A stretch of 64,000 bases of DNA from Bacteroidaceae bacterium (GCA_017619585.1 JAFZSA010000006.1:43658-107657), one strand, 5' to 3'. Positions 9,480 to 18,764 are shown, numbered from the stretch's first letter. Numbers and translations are program-made. The notes: a model not told the origin generated them from the sequence alone.

Positions 9480-9500
9480 CCAATTGATAATTGATAATTG
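9480..9500. repeat. Short intergenic simple repeat
   Basis: CCAATTGATAATTGATAATTGAG, a copy of the AATTGATAATTGA-type simple repeat that recurs in other gaps of this window. Confidence 0.6.
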
Positions 9501-9528
9501 AGTATTTTATATCAAATAATATTGAATT

Positions 9529-11097
9529 ATGAAAAAGCTGTTTTCAATATCTTTGCTTCTATGTGCTGCTTCAGCTTATGCACAGGATACCTATATGAAT
9601 GAGCAGATGCTAAATAACTCCGATGATGTAATAGGTACATCACGTTATGTGGGTATGGGTGGAGCCTTAGGCGCACTTGGTGCCGATATGAGTGTTATCA
9701 GTTGGAATCCTGCAGGCATCGGACTTTACAGAAAAGGTGATGTGGCTCTAACTTTTGGCGGTCTCTGGAACAAGAACAGAATTAAGGAGGAGAACCGTGG
9801 GGCAGGAACTTTCGACCAGATAGGTGTTGTATTTAACTTCAAGACTGAATCTGACGTCTGTCCTTATGTAAATTTTGCTGTCAATTATCAGAAGAAAAAG
9901 AATTTCTTCTCTAATTTCTATGCTGATAGCGATTTAAATTATCCTCTCAACATTAGCCAGATGGATCAGCTGGCTGAACTTGCCAGCTATGGATATGGTA
10001 CAAATAGAAATCTTACTGGTCTTGCAATAGATAATAAAGCCTTGACCAGTTACACAGATGATGAGGGTAAATTAAGGTATTCAAACAAGTATTACGGAGA
10101 TTATAACACATATACGCATCATAGTGATGGTTCACTACGTGGTTGGGATTTCAATGTCAGCACTAATATAATGAATCGTGCCTTCTTGGGTCTAACTTTT
10201 GGAGTAGATAATATTGACTACAACGCATGGACAAACTATTTCGAAGCTAGCCATTTTATAGACGATAACGATGTTGAACATAAAGGCGACTATAGCATTT
10301 GGAACGATTATAATGTAACAGGATATGGCTTTAACTTCAAACTTGGTGGTATTGTCCTTCCTTTTGAAGACAATTCATTCCGTGTTGGTTTTGCAATAGA
10401 GTCTCCTACATGGTACAAACTCAAGAGTAGTGTCTGGATGAATTATGCTGACGAAACACAAAATCCAATTGAAATTTCGAAATCTGTTGAAAGCTATTTG
10501 CCCTTTAATATCAAAACTCCATGGAAGTTCCGTGCCAGCATGGGAAGTACCGTTAGTAATAAATTTGCATGGGATGTTGACTATGAATATGCTAGTTACA
10601 AGAATATGACGCAACGTTATCCCTATGATGATTCTTTCAGCGGAGAAAAGGATATAGCCATGAATGATCATATGTATGAGAATCTTAAGGGCGTTCATAC
10701 CATTCGTGCTGGTGTTGAGGTTCGTCCTATAACTCCTTTGGCATTCCGTCTGGGTTATAATTTCTCAACCTCCCCGTATGAAAAGAATGCTAACTTCGAC
10801 CAGATACTTATCAATAGTGCTTCAATGGATTATATAACACGCACTAACTATATGATTACCAAGCCTACACATATCCTCAGTTTAGGTGCTGGTTATAGAT
10901 GGAAGAAGTTCTATTTTGATTTGGCATACAAGATTCGTCATCAGAAAGCCGATTTCTATGCCTTTGACGACAGTTTTACAAGCCCTGATACAGATTTCTC
11001 AACTGCTAATCCTGATTTAATGAATGTACGCCTTGAGCCTGTGCCTGTAGATCTTACGCGTCATAGCATTACCTGTACCTTGGGTATAAAGTTCTGA
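9529..11097 (+). CDS. OmpP1/FadL/TodX-family outer-membrane protein
   Basis: A 522-residue predicted outer-membrane beta-barrel. The signal peptide ends at SAYAQ; the mature N-terminus contains RYVGMGGALGALGADMSVISWNPAGIGLYR, shortened here to its core motif GGALGALGADMS followed by WNPAGIGL, the hallmark of the FadL-like family that transports hydrophobic molecules. The remainder alternates amphipathic strands rich in Tyr, Asn and Phe, and the protein ends with a strand finishing in GIKF (terminal Phe as expected for BAM targeting). The transported substrate is unknown. It probably follows the upstream secreted protein in the same transcript; the gap holds only a simple repeat. Confidence 0.87.
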   Translation: MKKLFSISLLLCAASAYAQDTYMNEQMLNNSDDVIGTSRYVGMGGALGALGADMSVISWNPAGIGLYRKGDVALTFGGLWNKNRIKEENRGAGTFDQIGVVFNFKTESDVCPYVNFAVNYQKKKNFFSNFYADSDLNYPLNISQMDQLAELASYGYGTNRNLTGLAIDNKALTSYTDDEGKLRYSNKYYGDYNTYTHHSDGSLRGWDFNVSTNIMNRAFLGLTFGVDNIDYNAWTNYFEASHFIDDNDVEHKGDYSIWNDYNVTGYGFNFKLGGIVLPFEDNSFRVGFAIESPTWYKLKSSVWMNYADETQNPIEISKSVESYLPFNIKTPWKFRASMGSTVSNKFAWDVDYEYASYKNMTQRYPYDDSFSGEKDIAMNDHMYENLKGVHTIRAGVEVRPITPLAFRLGYNFSTSPYEKNANFDQILINSASMDYITRTNYMITKPTHILSLGAGYRWKKFYFDLAYKIRHQKADFYAFDDSFTSPDTDFSTANPDLMNVRLEPVPVDLTRHSITCTLGIKF

Positions 11098-11100
11098 TAT

Positions 11101-11137
11101 AAAAAAGAAGAGTAGGGGATTTGCCTCTACTCTTCTG
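11101..11137 (-). terminator. Intrinsic terminator overlapping the kinase stop codon
   Basis: On the minus strand an AGAAGAGTAG / CTACTCTTCT stem is followed by a run of T. The stem includes the last codons and stop of the kinase gene ending at 11127, so the hairpin and coding end overlap; it may also serve the convergent porin gene. Confidence 0.75.
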
Positions 11138-11747
11138 GGAATAAACCATATAGCTTAGCGTCTATCTGGTCAGTTATAAACTGAAAATCCTTAGGGTTCG
11201 CTTCAAATTTCAGACGATCTCCGTCTATAATCAGAAGCGGACCCTTATAAGTTTTAATCCAAGCCTCATAGCGGTCGTTCAGACCTTTTAGGTAGTCTAT
11301 GCGGATGCTTTGTTCGTAGTCCCTGCCTCGTTTACTGATTTGTGCAATCAGATTTGGAATGGTGCTTCGGATGTAAATCATCAAATCGGGTAACCCTACA
11401 AGAGACATCATCAGATCAAATAGTTCAGAATAGTTTGAAAAATCTCTGTCGCTCATGTATCCTTGTTCATGAAGGTTAGGAGCAAAAATGCGGGCATCCT
11501 CAAAGATTGTTCTGTCTTGGATGATGGTTTCCTTACTCTTGGATATTTCCACAACATCGCGGAAACGTTTGTTAAGGAAATAAACCTGTAAGTTAAAACT
11601 CCAGCGATTCATATCCTTGTAGAAGTCTTCCAGATAAGGATTCACATCAACGGGCTCGTATCGTGGAGTCCATCCGTACCTTTTCACCAACATCTTGGTA
11701 AGGGTTGTCTTTCCGCAACCGATATTACCTGCAATGGCTATATGCAT
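11127..11747 (-). CDS. Deoxynucleoside kinase (copy 2 of tandem pair)
   Basis: A 206-residue kinase of the deoxyadenosine/deoxyguanosine kinase family, which phosphorylates deoxynucleosides in salvage. The Walker A motif GNIGCGKT is at residues 7-14, the QDRTIFEDARIFA stretch carries the conserved D-R pair (ERS-like motif), and the lid region is KRGRDYEQSIRIDYL. It is closely related to the next gene upstream (same motifs and layout), so the two likely arose by duplication. In lactobacilli and mollicutes paired kinases of this family form heterodimers with distinct base specificity; whether that holds here is inference. The gap between them is 25 nt, consistent with one transcript. Confidence 0.88.
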   Translation of the reverse strand: MHIAIAGNIGCGKTTLTKMLVKRYGWTPRYEPVDVNPYLEDFYKDMNRWSFNLQVYFLNKRFRDVVEISKSKETIIQDRTIFEDARIFAPNLHEQGYMSDRDFSNYSELFDLMMSLVGLPDLMIYIRSTIPNLIAQISKRGRDYEQSIRIDYLKGLNDRYEAWIKTYKGPLLIIDGDRLKFEANPKDFQFITDQIDAKLYGLFPEE

Positions 11748-11772
11748 ATTTGTTGAGTTTAGAGTTGGGTGT

Positions 11773-12438
11773 TTATAGTTTAGGGTCTAAGGGAAAGAGT
11801 CCATATAACAGACTGTCTATTTTCTGAGTGATGGATGTGAAGTCCTGCTTGTTATGTAGGTAGTCCATGTTGTCCACATCAATGGTTAGAACTTTTCCCT
11901 TGTATTTGTTGTATATAAAATCCTCGTATAGATCATTCAAGCCTTTTAGGTAATCTATCTGAATGGCCTGCTCGTAATCACGACCTCTTTTTTGAATATT
12001 GGATACAAGGTGTGGAATACTGGCTCGCAGATAAATCATCAAGTCAGGATAGCGAACCATATCTGTCATCAATCCGAAGAGCTCCATATATGCCTCGTAA
12101 TCACGTTCCGAAAGGTGTCCCTGCTTGTAATTGTTGACAACGAATACATGAACACCCTCGTAGATTGTTCGATCCTGAATGAATGTCTTGGGGGATTGTT
12201 CCATCTCCAGAAGGTTTCGGAAACGCTCCTTCAGGAAATAGACCTCCATATTAAAACTCCATCGCATGATATCGCTGTAATAATCCTGAAGGTATGGATT
12301 ATTGGTTACAGCCTCGAATTGTGGTATCCAATTGTAATGGTCGGACAACAATTTTGTCAATGTTGTTTTACCACTTCCGATGTTACCGGCTACGGCTATA
12401 TGGAGTTTTTCTGTATTTTTATTTTGTTTTGCAATCAA
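11773..12438 (-). CDS. Deoxynucleoside kinase (copy 1 of tandem pair), TTG start
   Basis: A 221-residue paralogue of the following kinase, with Walker A GNIGSGKT, QDRTIYEGVHVFV and KRGRDYEQAIQIDYL. The reading frame has no ATG before the Walker motif; the start appears to be TTG at 12438, because the promoter -7 box is at 12458-12465 and an in-frame stop lies at 12463-12465. The untranslated leader would thus be only about a dozen bases. It is the first gene of the two-kinase transcript and is divergent from the M18 aminopeptidase gene. Confidence 0.86.
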   Translation of the reverse strand: MIAKQNKNTEKLHIAVAGNIGSGKTTLTKLLSDHYNWIPQFEAVTNNPYLQDYYSDIMRWSFNMEVYFLKERFRNLLEMEQSPKTFIQDRTIYEGVHVFVVNNYKQGHLSERDYEAYMELFGLMTDMVRYPDLMIYLRASIPHLVSNIQKRGRDYEQAIQIDYLKGLNDLYEDFIYNKYKGKVLTIDVDNMDYLHNKQDFTSITQKIDSLLYGLFPLDPKL

Positions 12439-12457
12439 CTTTTCGTAATTTTGTCTA

Positions 12458-12489
12458 CAAATTTAAAGAGAATATTTGAGAAAGACAAA
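12458..12489 (-). promoter_or_regulatory. Promoter of the deoxynucleoside kinase pair
   Basis: On the minus strand TTTG (plus 12486-12489) is followed after 20 bp by TAAATTTG (plus 12458-12465), a full match to the Bacteroidota consensus. Confidence 0.75.
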
Positions 12490-12512
12490 CACAAACAACC
12501 CTTTTTATTGAT

Positions 12513-13805
12513 ATGATACAAGATCTTCTATCTTTCCTTGATAGTTCACCAGTCAATTTTCTGGCAGTAGATACATTGCGCAAACGCTTAGAGAAAGCAG
12601 GTTTCCGCGAGTATAATGCCGCTGTGCCTCTTCAGGACTTACAGCCTGGCACTCAGTTCTATGTTACGAAGAACGATTCTTCTCTCTATGCTTTCCGTAT
12701 GGGTAGCAAACCGCTTGCCGAGGTAGGCTTTCATGTAATCTGTGCACATTGTGATTCACCCACTTTCCGTATTAAGCCTAATGCTGAGATTACATGCGAG
12801 GGCGGTATTACCAAACTGAATACTGAAGTGTACGGAGGCCCCATTATGAGTACGTGGTTTGATAGACCTCTTTCTCTGGCTGGTCGTGTTATTGTTAAGG
12901 GAAAGGATGCTATGAGTCCTCAGACACGTCTTTTTTTCTGTAAAAAACCTTTGATGCAGATAAGCAATCTTGCTATTCATTTCAATCGTCAGGTTAATGA
13001 TGGCGTAAAGCTTTCTAAGCAGAAAGATATGCTTCCTATTCTGGGTATTGTCCAGAACGAATTAGAGAAAGGTAATATGCTGATGAATCTGATTTGTGAT
13101 GAGGTAGGATGCAAAACTGATGATGTCTTGGATTTCGACCTTTATCTTTATGATGCAACACCTGCCTGCACATTTGGTATGCATGATGAATTCCTGTCCA
13201 GTGGACGCTTGGACGATTTAAGTATGGTCCATGCTGGACTGCAGGCTCTTCTACAGACCGGAGATGTTGTACCCAAAACGACTCAGGTACTTGCCATTTT
13301 CGATAATGAAGAGACTGGAAGTCAAACCAAGCAAGGTGCCGGTAGCCCCTTCTTGGCAAGCATACTTCAGAGGATTGTGTTGGCACAAGGTGATACATTG
13401 GAAGGTTTCTATTGTGCAGTCGAGAAAGCTTTCATGGTTTCTGCCGATAATGCTCATGGCTGGCATCCTAACTACAGCGATAAATATGATCCCACCAATC
13501 ATCCTGTTTTGGGCGGTGGACCTGTCATTAAGTTCAATGCTGCTCAGAAGTACGCCAGTGATGCTGTTTCGGCTGCAGTCTTTGCTAGCGTCTGTAAAGA
13601 GGCTGGTGTTCCTTGCCAGCGTTTTGTTAACCATAGTGACGTGGCAGGAGGCAGCACTTTAGGAAATATCCTGGCATCATCGTTGCCCCTTCGTGGTGTT
13701 GATATGGGAAATCCCGTTCTGGCTATGCACAGTGTTCGTGAGACTGCCTCATGTGCAGACCACGAGTATTGTATCCGTGCTTTTGCCGCATTTTATCGCA
13801 TGTAA
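12513..13805 (+). CDS. M18 family aminopeptidase (aspartyl aminopeptidase type)
   Basis: A 430-residue cytosolic dizinc metallopeptidase of family M18, which removes N-terminal acidic residues in characterised members. Metal ligands and catalytic residues are visible: HCDSP near residue 78, DDLSMVHAGL, DNEETGSQTKQGAGS with the general-base Glu pair, SADNAHGWHPNY, and NHSDVAGGSTLG near the C-terminus with the last metal His. The length fits the family. The upstream gap to the divergent kinase gene is 74 bp. Confidence 0.93.
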   Translation: MIQDLLSFLDSSPVNFLAVDTLRKRLEKAGFREYNAAVPLQDLQPGTQFYVTKNDSSLYAFRMGSKPLAEVGFHVICAHCDSPTFRIKPNAEITCEGGITKLNTEVYGGPIMSTWFDRPLSLAGRVIVKGKDAMSPQTRLFFCKKPLMQISNLAIHFNRQVNDGVKLSKQKDMLPILGIVQNELEKGNMLMNLICDEVGCKTDDVLDFDLYLYDATPACTFGMHDEFLSSGRLDDLSMVHAGLQALLQTGDVVPKTTQVLAIFDNEETGSQTKQGAGSPFLASILQRIVLAQGDTLEGFYCAVEKAFMVSADNAHGWHPNYSDKYDPTNHPVLGGGPVIKFNAAQKYASDAVSAAVFASVCKEAGVPCQRFVNHSDVAGGSTLGNILASSLPLRGVDMGNPVLAMHSVRETASCADHEYCIRAFAAFYRM

Positions 13806-13904
13806 TCTCTAAATAGATTTGGGCAACCTCGCTTCACTTGTGTTGTGATTTGGAGAGAGGTTGCCCTTCGAATAATTATAAATCAATGCTTGTGTTTTTG
13901 CAAT

Positions 13905-13967
13905 CATTTCCTTGGTTTTATCAAACATTCCCTTGGTTTTAACAAACAATGATGTGGTTTTAACTTT
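13905..13967. repeat. Three tandem 21-bp units upstream of mfd
   Basis: The units begin at 13905, 13926 and 13947. The first two differ at only a few positions (CATTYCCTTGGTTTTATCAAA-like); the third keeps the TGGTTTTAAC core. The spacing of exactly two helical turns would place each core on the same DNA face. Confidence 0.75.
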
Positions 13968-14072
13968 ACACCCTTTCTTCCCACCTTTTACAACGGCATT
14001 TTTATCCTTTAAGATAGGGGCAGCCTCCTTTTTTTACAAGTGAGCCTATTTTCTTATCTCGTTTTTTTGTTG

Positions 14073-14080
14073 TAACTTCG
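14073..14080 (+). promoter_or_regulatory. Possible -7 box of mfd
   Basis: TAACTTCG at 14073-14080 differs from TAnnTTTG at one position; no convincing -33 TTG is found at the expected distance. Confidence 0.35.
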
Positions 14081-14106
14081 CACCCGCAAATTGGCATTCT
14101 TTATTA

Positions 14107-17100
14107 ATGGAAATTCAGCAATTACAGAAAATATATGCTTTGCACCCGGGTGTGAAGGCGCTTACCGCAGCATTAGGGAGTAAACAGAAAACTATCCAAA
14201 TCTCAGGATTGCAAGGTAGCTGTGCCCCTATGGTGTTTGCAGCGATATCTACTTTTCCCCTTCCTTCCCGTGGAGATGTATATCTCTTTGTTATGGATGA
14301 TGAGGAAGAAGCTGGTTATTTCTATCACGACTTAACTCAGATAATGGGGCAAGAGCAAGTGCTGTTCTTTCCCTGCAGCTACAAACGTGCCATCAAATAC
14401 GGACAACGTGATGCCGGCAATGAAATCCTTCGTACAGAAGTGTTGAGCCGCATCAGTTCCCTTATCTCTCAACTTTATATTGTAACTTATCCTCAGGCGT
14501 TAGCAGAACTTGTTGTTACGAAGACGAAGTTGAGCGAACAGACACTTCGTCTACAGACTGGCGAGAAAATTGATATTATATTTGTACAGGAAACGTTGTT
14601 GGAATACGGTTTTCAGCGTGTAGACTATGTGTATGAGCCAGGACAGTTTGCTGTTCGTGGTAGTATCATAGACGTGTATTCTTACTCGTGCGAACTCCCT
14701 TATCGTATAGATTTCTTCGGCGATGAGGTGGATAGTATCCGCACTTTCGAGGTGCAGAGTCAGTTGAGTCGTACAAAACTGCAACAGATTAGCATTGTGC
14801 CTGAGATGACTACACAGCAGGAAGGGAGGGAGAGTTTCCTTAGTTTCCTGCCTCAGGAATCGGTGCTGGTAATGAAAGATCCCGCCTATGTTGCAGATGT
14901 TGTTGAGCAAGTGTATCAGGAAGGGTTTGTAAAGCAGGTGGCCGCCTCCCAGCTCCCCTCGAAGGAGGGAGAGACTCTTCTCTCTGTAGAACATATTCTG
15001 GTTAATCCTGAAGAATTCAAACATCAGCTGCTGGACTTCCGTTGTATAGAATTAAGAAACGGAAGTATAAATTCTCAACTCTCAACTATCAACTCTCAAC
15101 TGAATTTCCACACTCATCCTCAACCTGTCTTTCATAAGAATTTCGAGTTGCTGTTTCAGTCATTTTCGCGTTATCAGGAGGACGGTTATAAGCTTTATAT
15201 CTTAGCTGATAGTTCTAAGCAAACTGATCGTCTGGAGAATATCTTCCAGGAGAAAGCAACAGGTATTCAGTTTGAGGCTGTTTCGAAGACCATCCATGCA
15301 GGATTCGTAGATGATGATCTAAAGGCCTGTTTCTTTACTGACCATCAGATATTCGACCGTTATCATAAATACACTCTGCGTACCCAGCAAACTCGTACAG
15401 GAAAGGTTGCATTGACTTTGAAGGAACTGCAGCAGTTTGAAATTGGTGATTTTGTGGTACATTTGGATCACGGTGTAGGTAGGTTTGGAGGGTTGGTGCG
15501 TATTCCCAACGGAGATAAGATGCAGGAGGTAATAAAGATTATCTATAACCACGACGATGTGGTATTTGTTTCCATTCACGCCCTGCATAAAGTATCAAAA
15601 TATAAAGGAAAAGAAGGAGAGCCACCGCGCATCAGCACCTTAGGAACAGGAGCATGGGAGCGCATGAAGGAGCGCACAAAGACTAAGATTAAGGATATTG
15701 CCCGAGACCTTATAAAGCTATACAGTCGCCGACGTGAAGAGAAGGGCTTCTCTTATTCGCCCGACAGTTTCATGCAGCATGAATTGGAGGCCAGCTTCCT
15801 TTATGAGGATACGCCTGATCAGTTGAAGGCTACTCAGGATGTGAAGGCCGACATGGAACGCGCGCGTCCTATGGACCGTTTGGTATGCGGCGATGTGGGC
15901 TTTGGCAAGACCGAAGTTGCTGTGCGTGCTGCCTTTAAGGCTTGTGCTGATAATAAGCAGGTGGCTGTATTGGTACCAACCACGGTATTGGCATATCAGC
16001 ACTTTCGCACATTCTCAAGCCGTCTGAAGGATTTCCCCGTCACGATTGCATACTTGAGTCGTGCACGTACTGCGTCGCAGACAAAAGAGATTCTTGAAGG
16101 ACTGAAGAACGGCACCATCAATATTGTCATAGGTACGCATAAGCTGATAGGAAAGAGTGTTAAGTTCAAGGATTTGGGCTTGCTCATTATTGACGAGGAG
16201 CAGAAGTTTGGTGTTAGTACTAAGGAGAAGCTTCGTCAAATGAAGGTGAACGTTGACACGCTGACACTTACCGCTACGCCCATTCCGCGTACTTTGCAGT
16301 TCAGTCTGATGGGGGCACGTGATCTGAGTGTGATTCAGACACCACCTCCCAACCGCTATCCTATACAGACGCAGGTGAGCGTGTTCAGCGCTGAGATTAT
16401 AGCCGAGGCTATCAACTTTGAGATGAGTCGTAACGGACAGGTTTTCTTTGTGAATAACCGCATCAATAATCTACTAGATTTGGCGGCTCTCATACACAAG
16501 CATGTGCCTGATGCCCGTGTGGCTGTTGCACACGGACAGATGCCACCAGAGACGTTAGAGAATATTATGATGGCTTTTGCCAACTATGACTATGATGTGC
16601 TGTTGAGTACTACCATCATAGAGAGCGGATTGGATATTCCAAATGCCAATACCATTATTATAAACGGAGCACAGAACTTCGGATTGAGCGACCTGCACCA
16701 GATGCGTGGTAGAGTGGGGCGTTCGAATAAGAAGGCTTTCTGCTATCTGCTGGCTCCGCCTTTGAGTGCTCTGAATATAGATGCCCGCCGTCGTCTGCAA
16801 GCTATAGAGAATTTCTCTGATTTGGGCAGCGGTATTCATATTGCTATGCAGGATTTGGACATTCGTGGTGCTGGTAACATGTTAGGTGCCGAACAGAGCG
16901 GCTTCATAGCTGACCTTGGCTACGAGGCTTACCAGAAGATTCTGTCGCAAGCAGTTAAGGAGTTGCGTAACGATGAGTTCCAAGATCTGTACAAAGAGGA
17001 AGTGAAAGCTGGTATTATCACCAGTGGAACAGAATTTGTGGAGGAATGCATCATAGAGAGCGACCTGCCTATGTCCTTCAGCGAAGATTATGTTCCCACC

Positions 17101-17499
17101 AGTAGCGAACGTATGTTGCTTTATCGCGAGTTGGACGGATTAGAACGTGATGCTGATGTAGAGCAATTCCGTCAGCGCATGATTGACCGCTTTGGTACCA
17201 TCCCTGATGAGGGAGAGGAACTAATTCGGGTAGTGAAGTTGCGCAGCTTGGGACGTTACTTCGGTTGCGAGCGTATTATGCTGAAACAGGGACGTATGCG
17301 CATGCAGTTTGTCTCTAATCCCGACAGCCCCTTCTATGATAGCGAGGCTTTTCACAAGGTAATTGCCTTTGCTACCACCAATGCCCATATTTGCAAGGTG
17401 GATAACAGTAAGAACCAGTTTAAGCTCTTAGTTACAGAGGTTAACTCGGTAGAGCAAGCCAACGCACTGCTCTCGCAAATGCAGCAATGTAAGGCATAA
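14107..17499 (+). CDS. mfd: Transcription-repair coupling factor
   Basis: A 1130-residue ATP-driven DNA translocase that removes RNA polymerase stalled at lesions and recruits UvrA. The order is: UvrB-like N-terminal domain, the RNA polymerase interaction/CarD-like domain with VVHLDHGVGRFGGL (about residue 450), Walker A GDVGFGKTE (595-603), DEEQ (696-699), LTATPIPRTL, QMRGRVGRS and the C-terminal TRCF domain. Unusual: a low-complexity insert INSQLSTINSQLN lies at 15069-15107 between the N-terminal domains, encoded by an AATTCTCAACTCTCAACTATCAACT-type simple repeat that also occurs between genes. A second atypical stretch, SQLPSKEGET (around 14948-14977), is coded by a C/G-rich palindromic sequence. 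Both keep the frame. Confidence 0.96.
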   Translation: MEIQQLQKIYALHPGVKALTAALGSKQKTIQISGLQGSCAPMVFAAISTFPLPSRGDVYLFVMDDEEEAGYFYHDLTQIMGQEQVLFFPCSYKRAIKYGQRDAGNEILRTEVLSRISSLISQLYIVTYPQALAELVVTKTKLSEQTLRLQTGEKIDIIFVQETLLEYGFQRVDYVYEPGQFAVRGSIIDVYSYSCELPYRIDFFGDEVDSIRTFEVQSQLSRTKLQQISIVPEMTTQQEGRESFLSFLPQESVLVMKDPAYVADVVEQVYQEGFVKQVAASQLPSKEGETLLSVEHILVNPEEFKHQLLDFRCIELRNGSINSQLSTINSQLNFHTHPQPVFHKNFELLFQSFSRYQEDGYKLYILADSSKQTDRLENIFQEKATGIQFEAVSKTIHAGFVDDDLKACFFTDHQIFDRYHKYTLRTQQTRTGKVALTLKELQQFEIGDFVVHLDHGVGRFGGLVRIPNGDKMQEVIKIIYNHDDVVFVSIHALHKVSKYKGKEGEPPRISTLGTGAWERMKERTKTKIKDIARDLIKLYSRRREEKGFSYSPDSFMQHELEASFLYEDTPDQLKATQDVKADMERARPMDRLVCGDVGFGKTEVAVRAAFKACADNKQVAVLVPTTVLAYQHFRTFSSRLKDFPVTIAYLSRARTASQTKEILEGLKNGTINIVIGTHKLIGKSVKFKDLGLLIIDEEQKFGVSTKEKLRQMKVNVDTLTLTATPIPRTLQFSLMGARDLSVIQTPPPNRYPIQTQVSVFSAEIIAEAINFEMSRNGQVFFVNNRINNLLDLAALIHKHVPDARVAVAHGQMPPETLENIMMAFANYDYDVLLSTTIIESGLDIPNANTIIINGAQNFGLSDLHQMRGRVGRSNKKAFCYLLAPPLSALNIDARRRLQAIENFSDLGSGIHIAMQDLDIRGAGNMLGAEQSGFIADLGYEAYQKILSQAVKELRNDEFQDLYKEEVKAGIITSGTEFVEECIIESDLPMSFSEDYVPTSSERMLLYRELDGLERDADVEQFRQRMIDRFGTIPDEGEELIRVVKLRSLGRYFGCERIMLKQGRMRMQFVSNPDSPFYDSEAFHKVIAFATTNAHICKVDNSKNQFKLLVTEVNSVEQANALLSQMQQCKA
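15069..15107. repeat. In-frame simple repeat inside mfd
   Basis: AATTCTCAACTCTCAACTAT followed by CAACTCTCAACTGAATTT, similar to the AATTCTCAATTCTCAATT repeats at 54364-54383 and 60071-60090. It encodes the INSQLSTINSQLN segment. Confidence 0.75.
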
Positions 17500-17503
17500 A
17501 AGA

Positions 17504-17544
17504 AAAAGACCCTTGAGCATCGAAAACTCAAGGGCCTTTCTTTT
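17504..17544. terminator. Bidirectional intrinsic terminator between mfd and the SusCD operon end
   Basis: CCCTTGAG (17510-17517) pairs with CTCAAGGG (17527-17534), flanked on one side by CCTTTCTTTT and on the other by an A-rich run that becomes TCTTTTTC on the minus strand. It serves mfd and the convergent operon. Confidence 0.85.
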
Positions 17545-17574
17545 GTATTCTGATAATAGGGAGAGTTTTTCCCT

Positions 17575-18732
17575 TTACTTATTCAACTGGTCGATAGTCT
17601 TTTGGAAGTTGTTGATCATGAATTCAGCTGCTGTCATCTGCTTACCCTCAACGGTAACTTTGCCGCCAGGGTTCTGAGTCTCCTGATTCTTCAAGATTTC
17701 TATTCGGTTCTTAGCTTCTGCTATAACCAACTTCTTCATCTTCTTGTCCTGGCTGCAGTTCTGTGACATGCCCATCAGAATAGGCCAGAGGTCGCGTGCG
17801 CTGGGCCATACGGCACCTTTGGTTTTGATGTCCTTCTGAAGGTACTTGGCTAATGTAGCATAGTCCTTCTTGTAGTTTGCAACAGCTATCAGAGTGGCAT
17901 CTTCAATCTGCTCTATGCCAGGTACATTGTAGTCCTTCATCATCTGCTTGAAAGTTTCGAATTTTGCTGGGTCGAAGTTCTTAAACTCACGTCCTTCGAA
18001 CTCGATGATCATGCGTGCGCCCAACTTCCAGGCTTTGTCAAGTGTTTCGGCAGACGTCTCTCCGTACTTCTCTACAATGGTAGGGCGCAGACGATAAACA
18101 CCTAAGAAGAGTTCATCGTCAGTATCGTAGCTGGCATCAAAGAACTTCTTGAAGAGTATGCTGTCTTCTACTATCTGTTCGGGAGTCTTTCCCTGCAGTA
18201 GGACGCTGGTAACTTGTTTCTTCTCGTTACGCAAATAACGGCTGTCCAATAGGTCCATGTAGTCCTTCAGGAATGCCTCATCGCGATTGCCGTCCTTGAA
18301 TTGCTGCTGGTACCAGTTAAGTCCTTTCTCCTCGTTTAGCAGACCGTCTATAGTCTTTATGAATTTATCCAATGGGGCTGATCCAACTTGGCTGGCGCGA
18401 AGACTACCATCACTATTCACAATCAAAAAGGTGGGGTAGGCTGCCACATCATATTTCTTGGCTAACTCGGGGCCTTCTCCCTTCTCCATATCAACCTTCC
18501 AGCATACGAACTTGCTGTTGAAGTAATCTCCTGCCTCTTTCTGAGGGAACACTACTGTTGCCATATGCTTGCAGGGACCGCACCAAGAGGTGTAGCAGTC
18601 TATGAATACGGGCTTACCCTCTGCTTTAGCCTGATCCAGAATCTGCTGGAATGTCTTGCCCTCGTTGAAGTTTGTCTGAGCGCTAGCCGTGATTGCAAAC
18701 ACGGCCAGCACTATACTGATGAAATATCTCAT
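17575..18732 (-). CDS. Secreted thioredoxin-fold protein
   Basis: A 385-residue exported protein: signal peptide ending ITASAQ, then a thioredoxin domain (about residues 25-140) with the redox-active motif WCGPC at Cys51/Cys54 and the cis-Pro loop VAAYPTFLI, then about 240 mostly helical residues of unrecognised type. In the periplasm it would reduce or isomerise disulfides. It is the last gene of the operon SusC-SusD-DUF4843-PKD-like, 32 nt after its neighbour, so its substrate may be connected to what that system imports; this is inference from position. Confidence 0.83.
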   Translation of the reverse strand: MRYFISIVLAVFAITASAQTNFNEGKTFQQILDQAKAEGKPVFIDCYTSWCGPCKHMATVVFPQKEAGDYFNSKFVCWKVDMEKGEGPELAKKYDVAAYPTFLIVNSDGSLRASQVGSAPLDKFIKTIDGLLNEEKGLNWYQQQFKDGNRDEAFLKDYMDLLDSRYLRNEKKQVTSVLLQGKTPEQIVEDSILFKKFFDASYDTDDELFLGVYRLRPTIVEKYGETSAETLDKAWKLGARMIIEFEGREFKNFDPAKFETFKQMMKDYNVPGIEQIEDATLIAVANYKKDYATLAKYLQKDIKTKGAVWPSARDLWPILMGMSQNCSQDKKMKKLVIAEAKNRIEILKNQETQNPGGKVTVEGKQMTAAEFMINNFQKTIDQLNK

Positions 18733-18764
18733 TTTCTTTTTGTTTTTCTCTGTATTCTAAACTA

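Larger units (their letters stand above)
13806..14106. other. Intergenic region with an inverted repeat and a 21-bp tandem repeat
   Basis: No gene is seen here. GGGCAACCTC at 13821-13830 pairs with GAGGTTGCCC at 13857-13866 around a 26-nt loop, without a T-run, so it is not a clear terminator. Three degenerate 21-bp units follow at 13905-13967, and a weak -7-like box precedes mfd. Confidence 0.6.

Noticed and set aside
9199..9483. Minus-strand Pro/Leu-rich frame of 94 codons
   Set aside because: It is the complement of Gly/Ser/Arg-rich codons of the secreted protein and has low-complexity sequence only.
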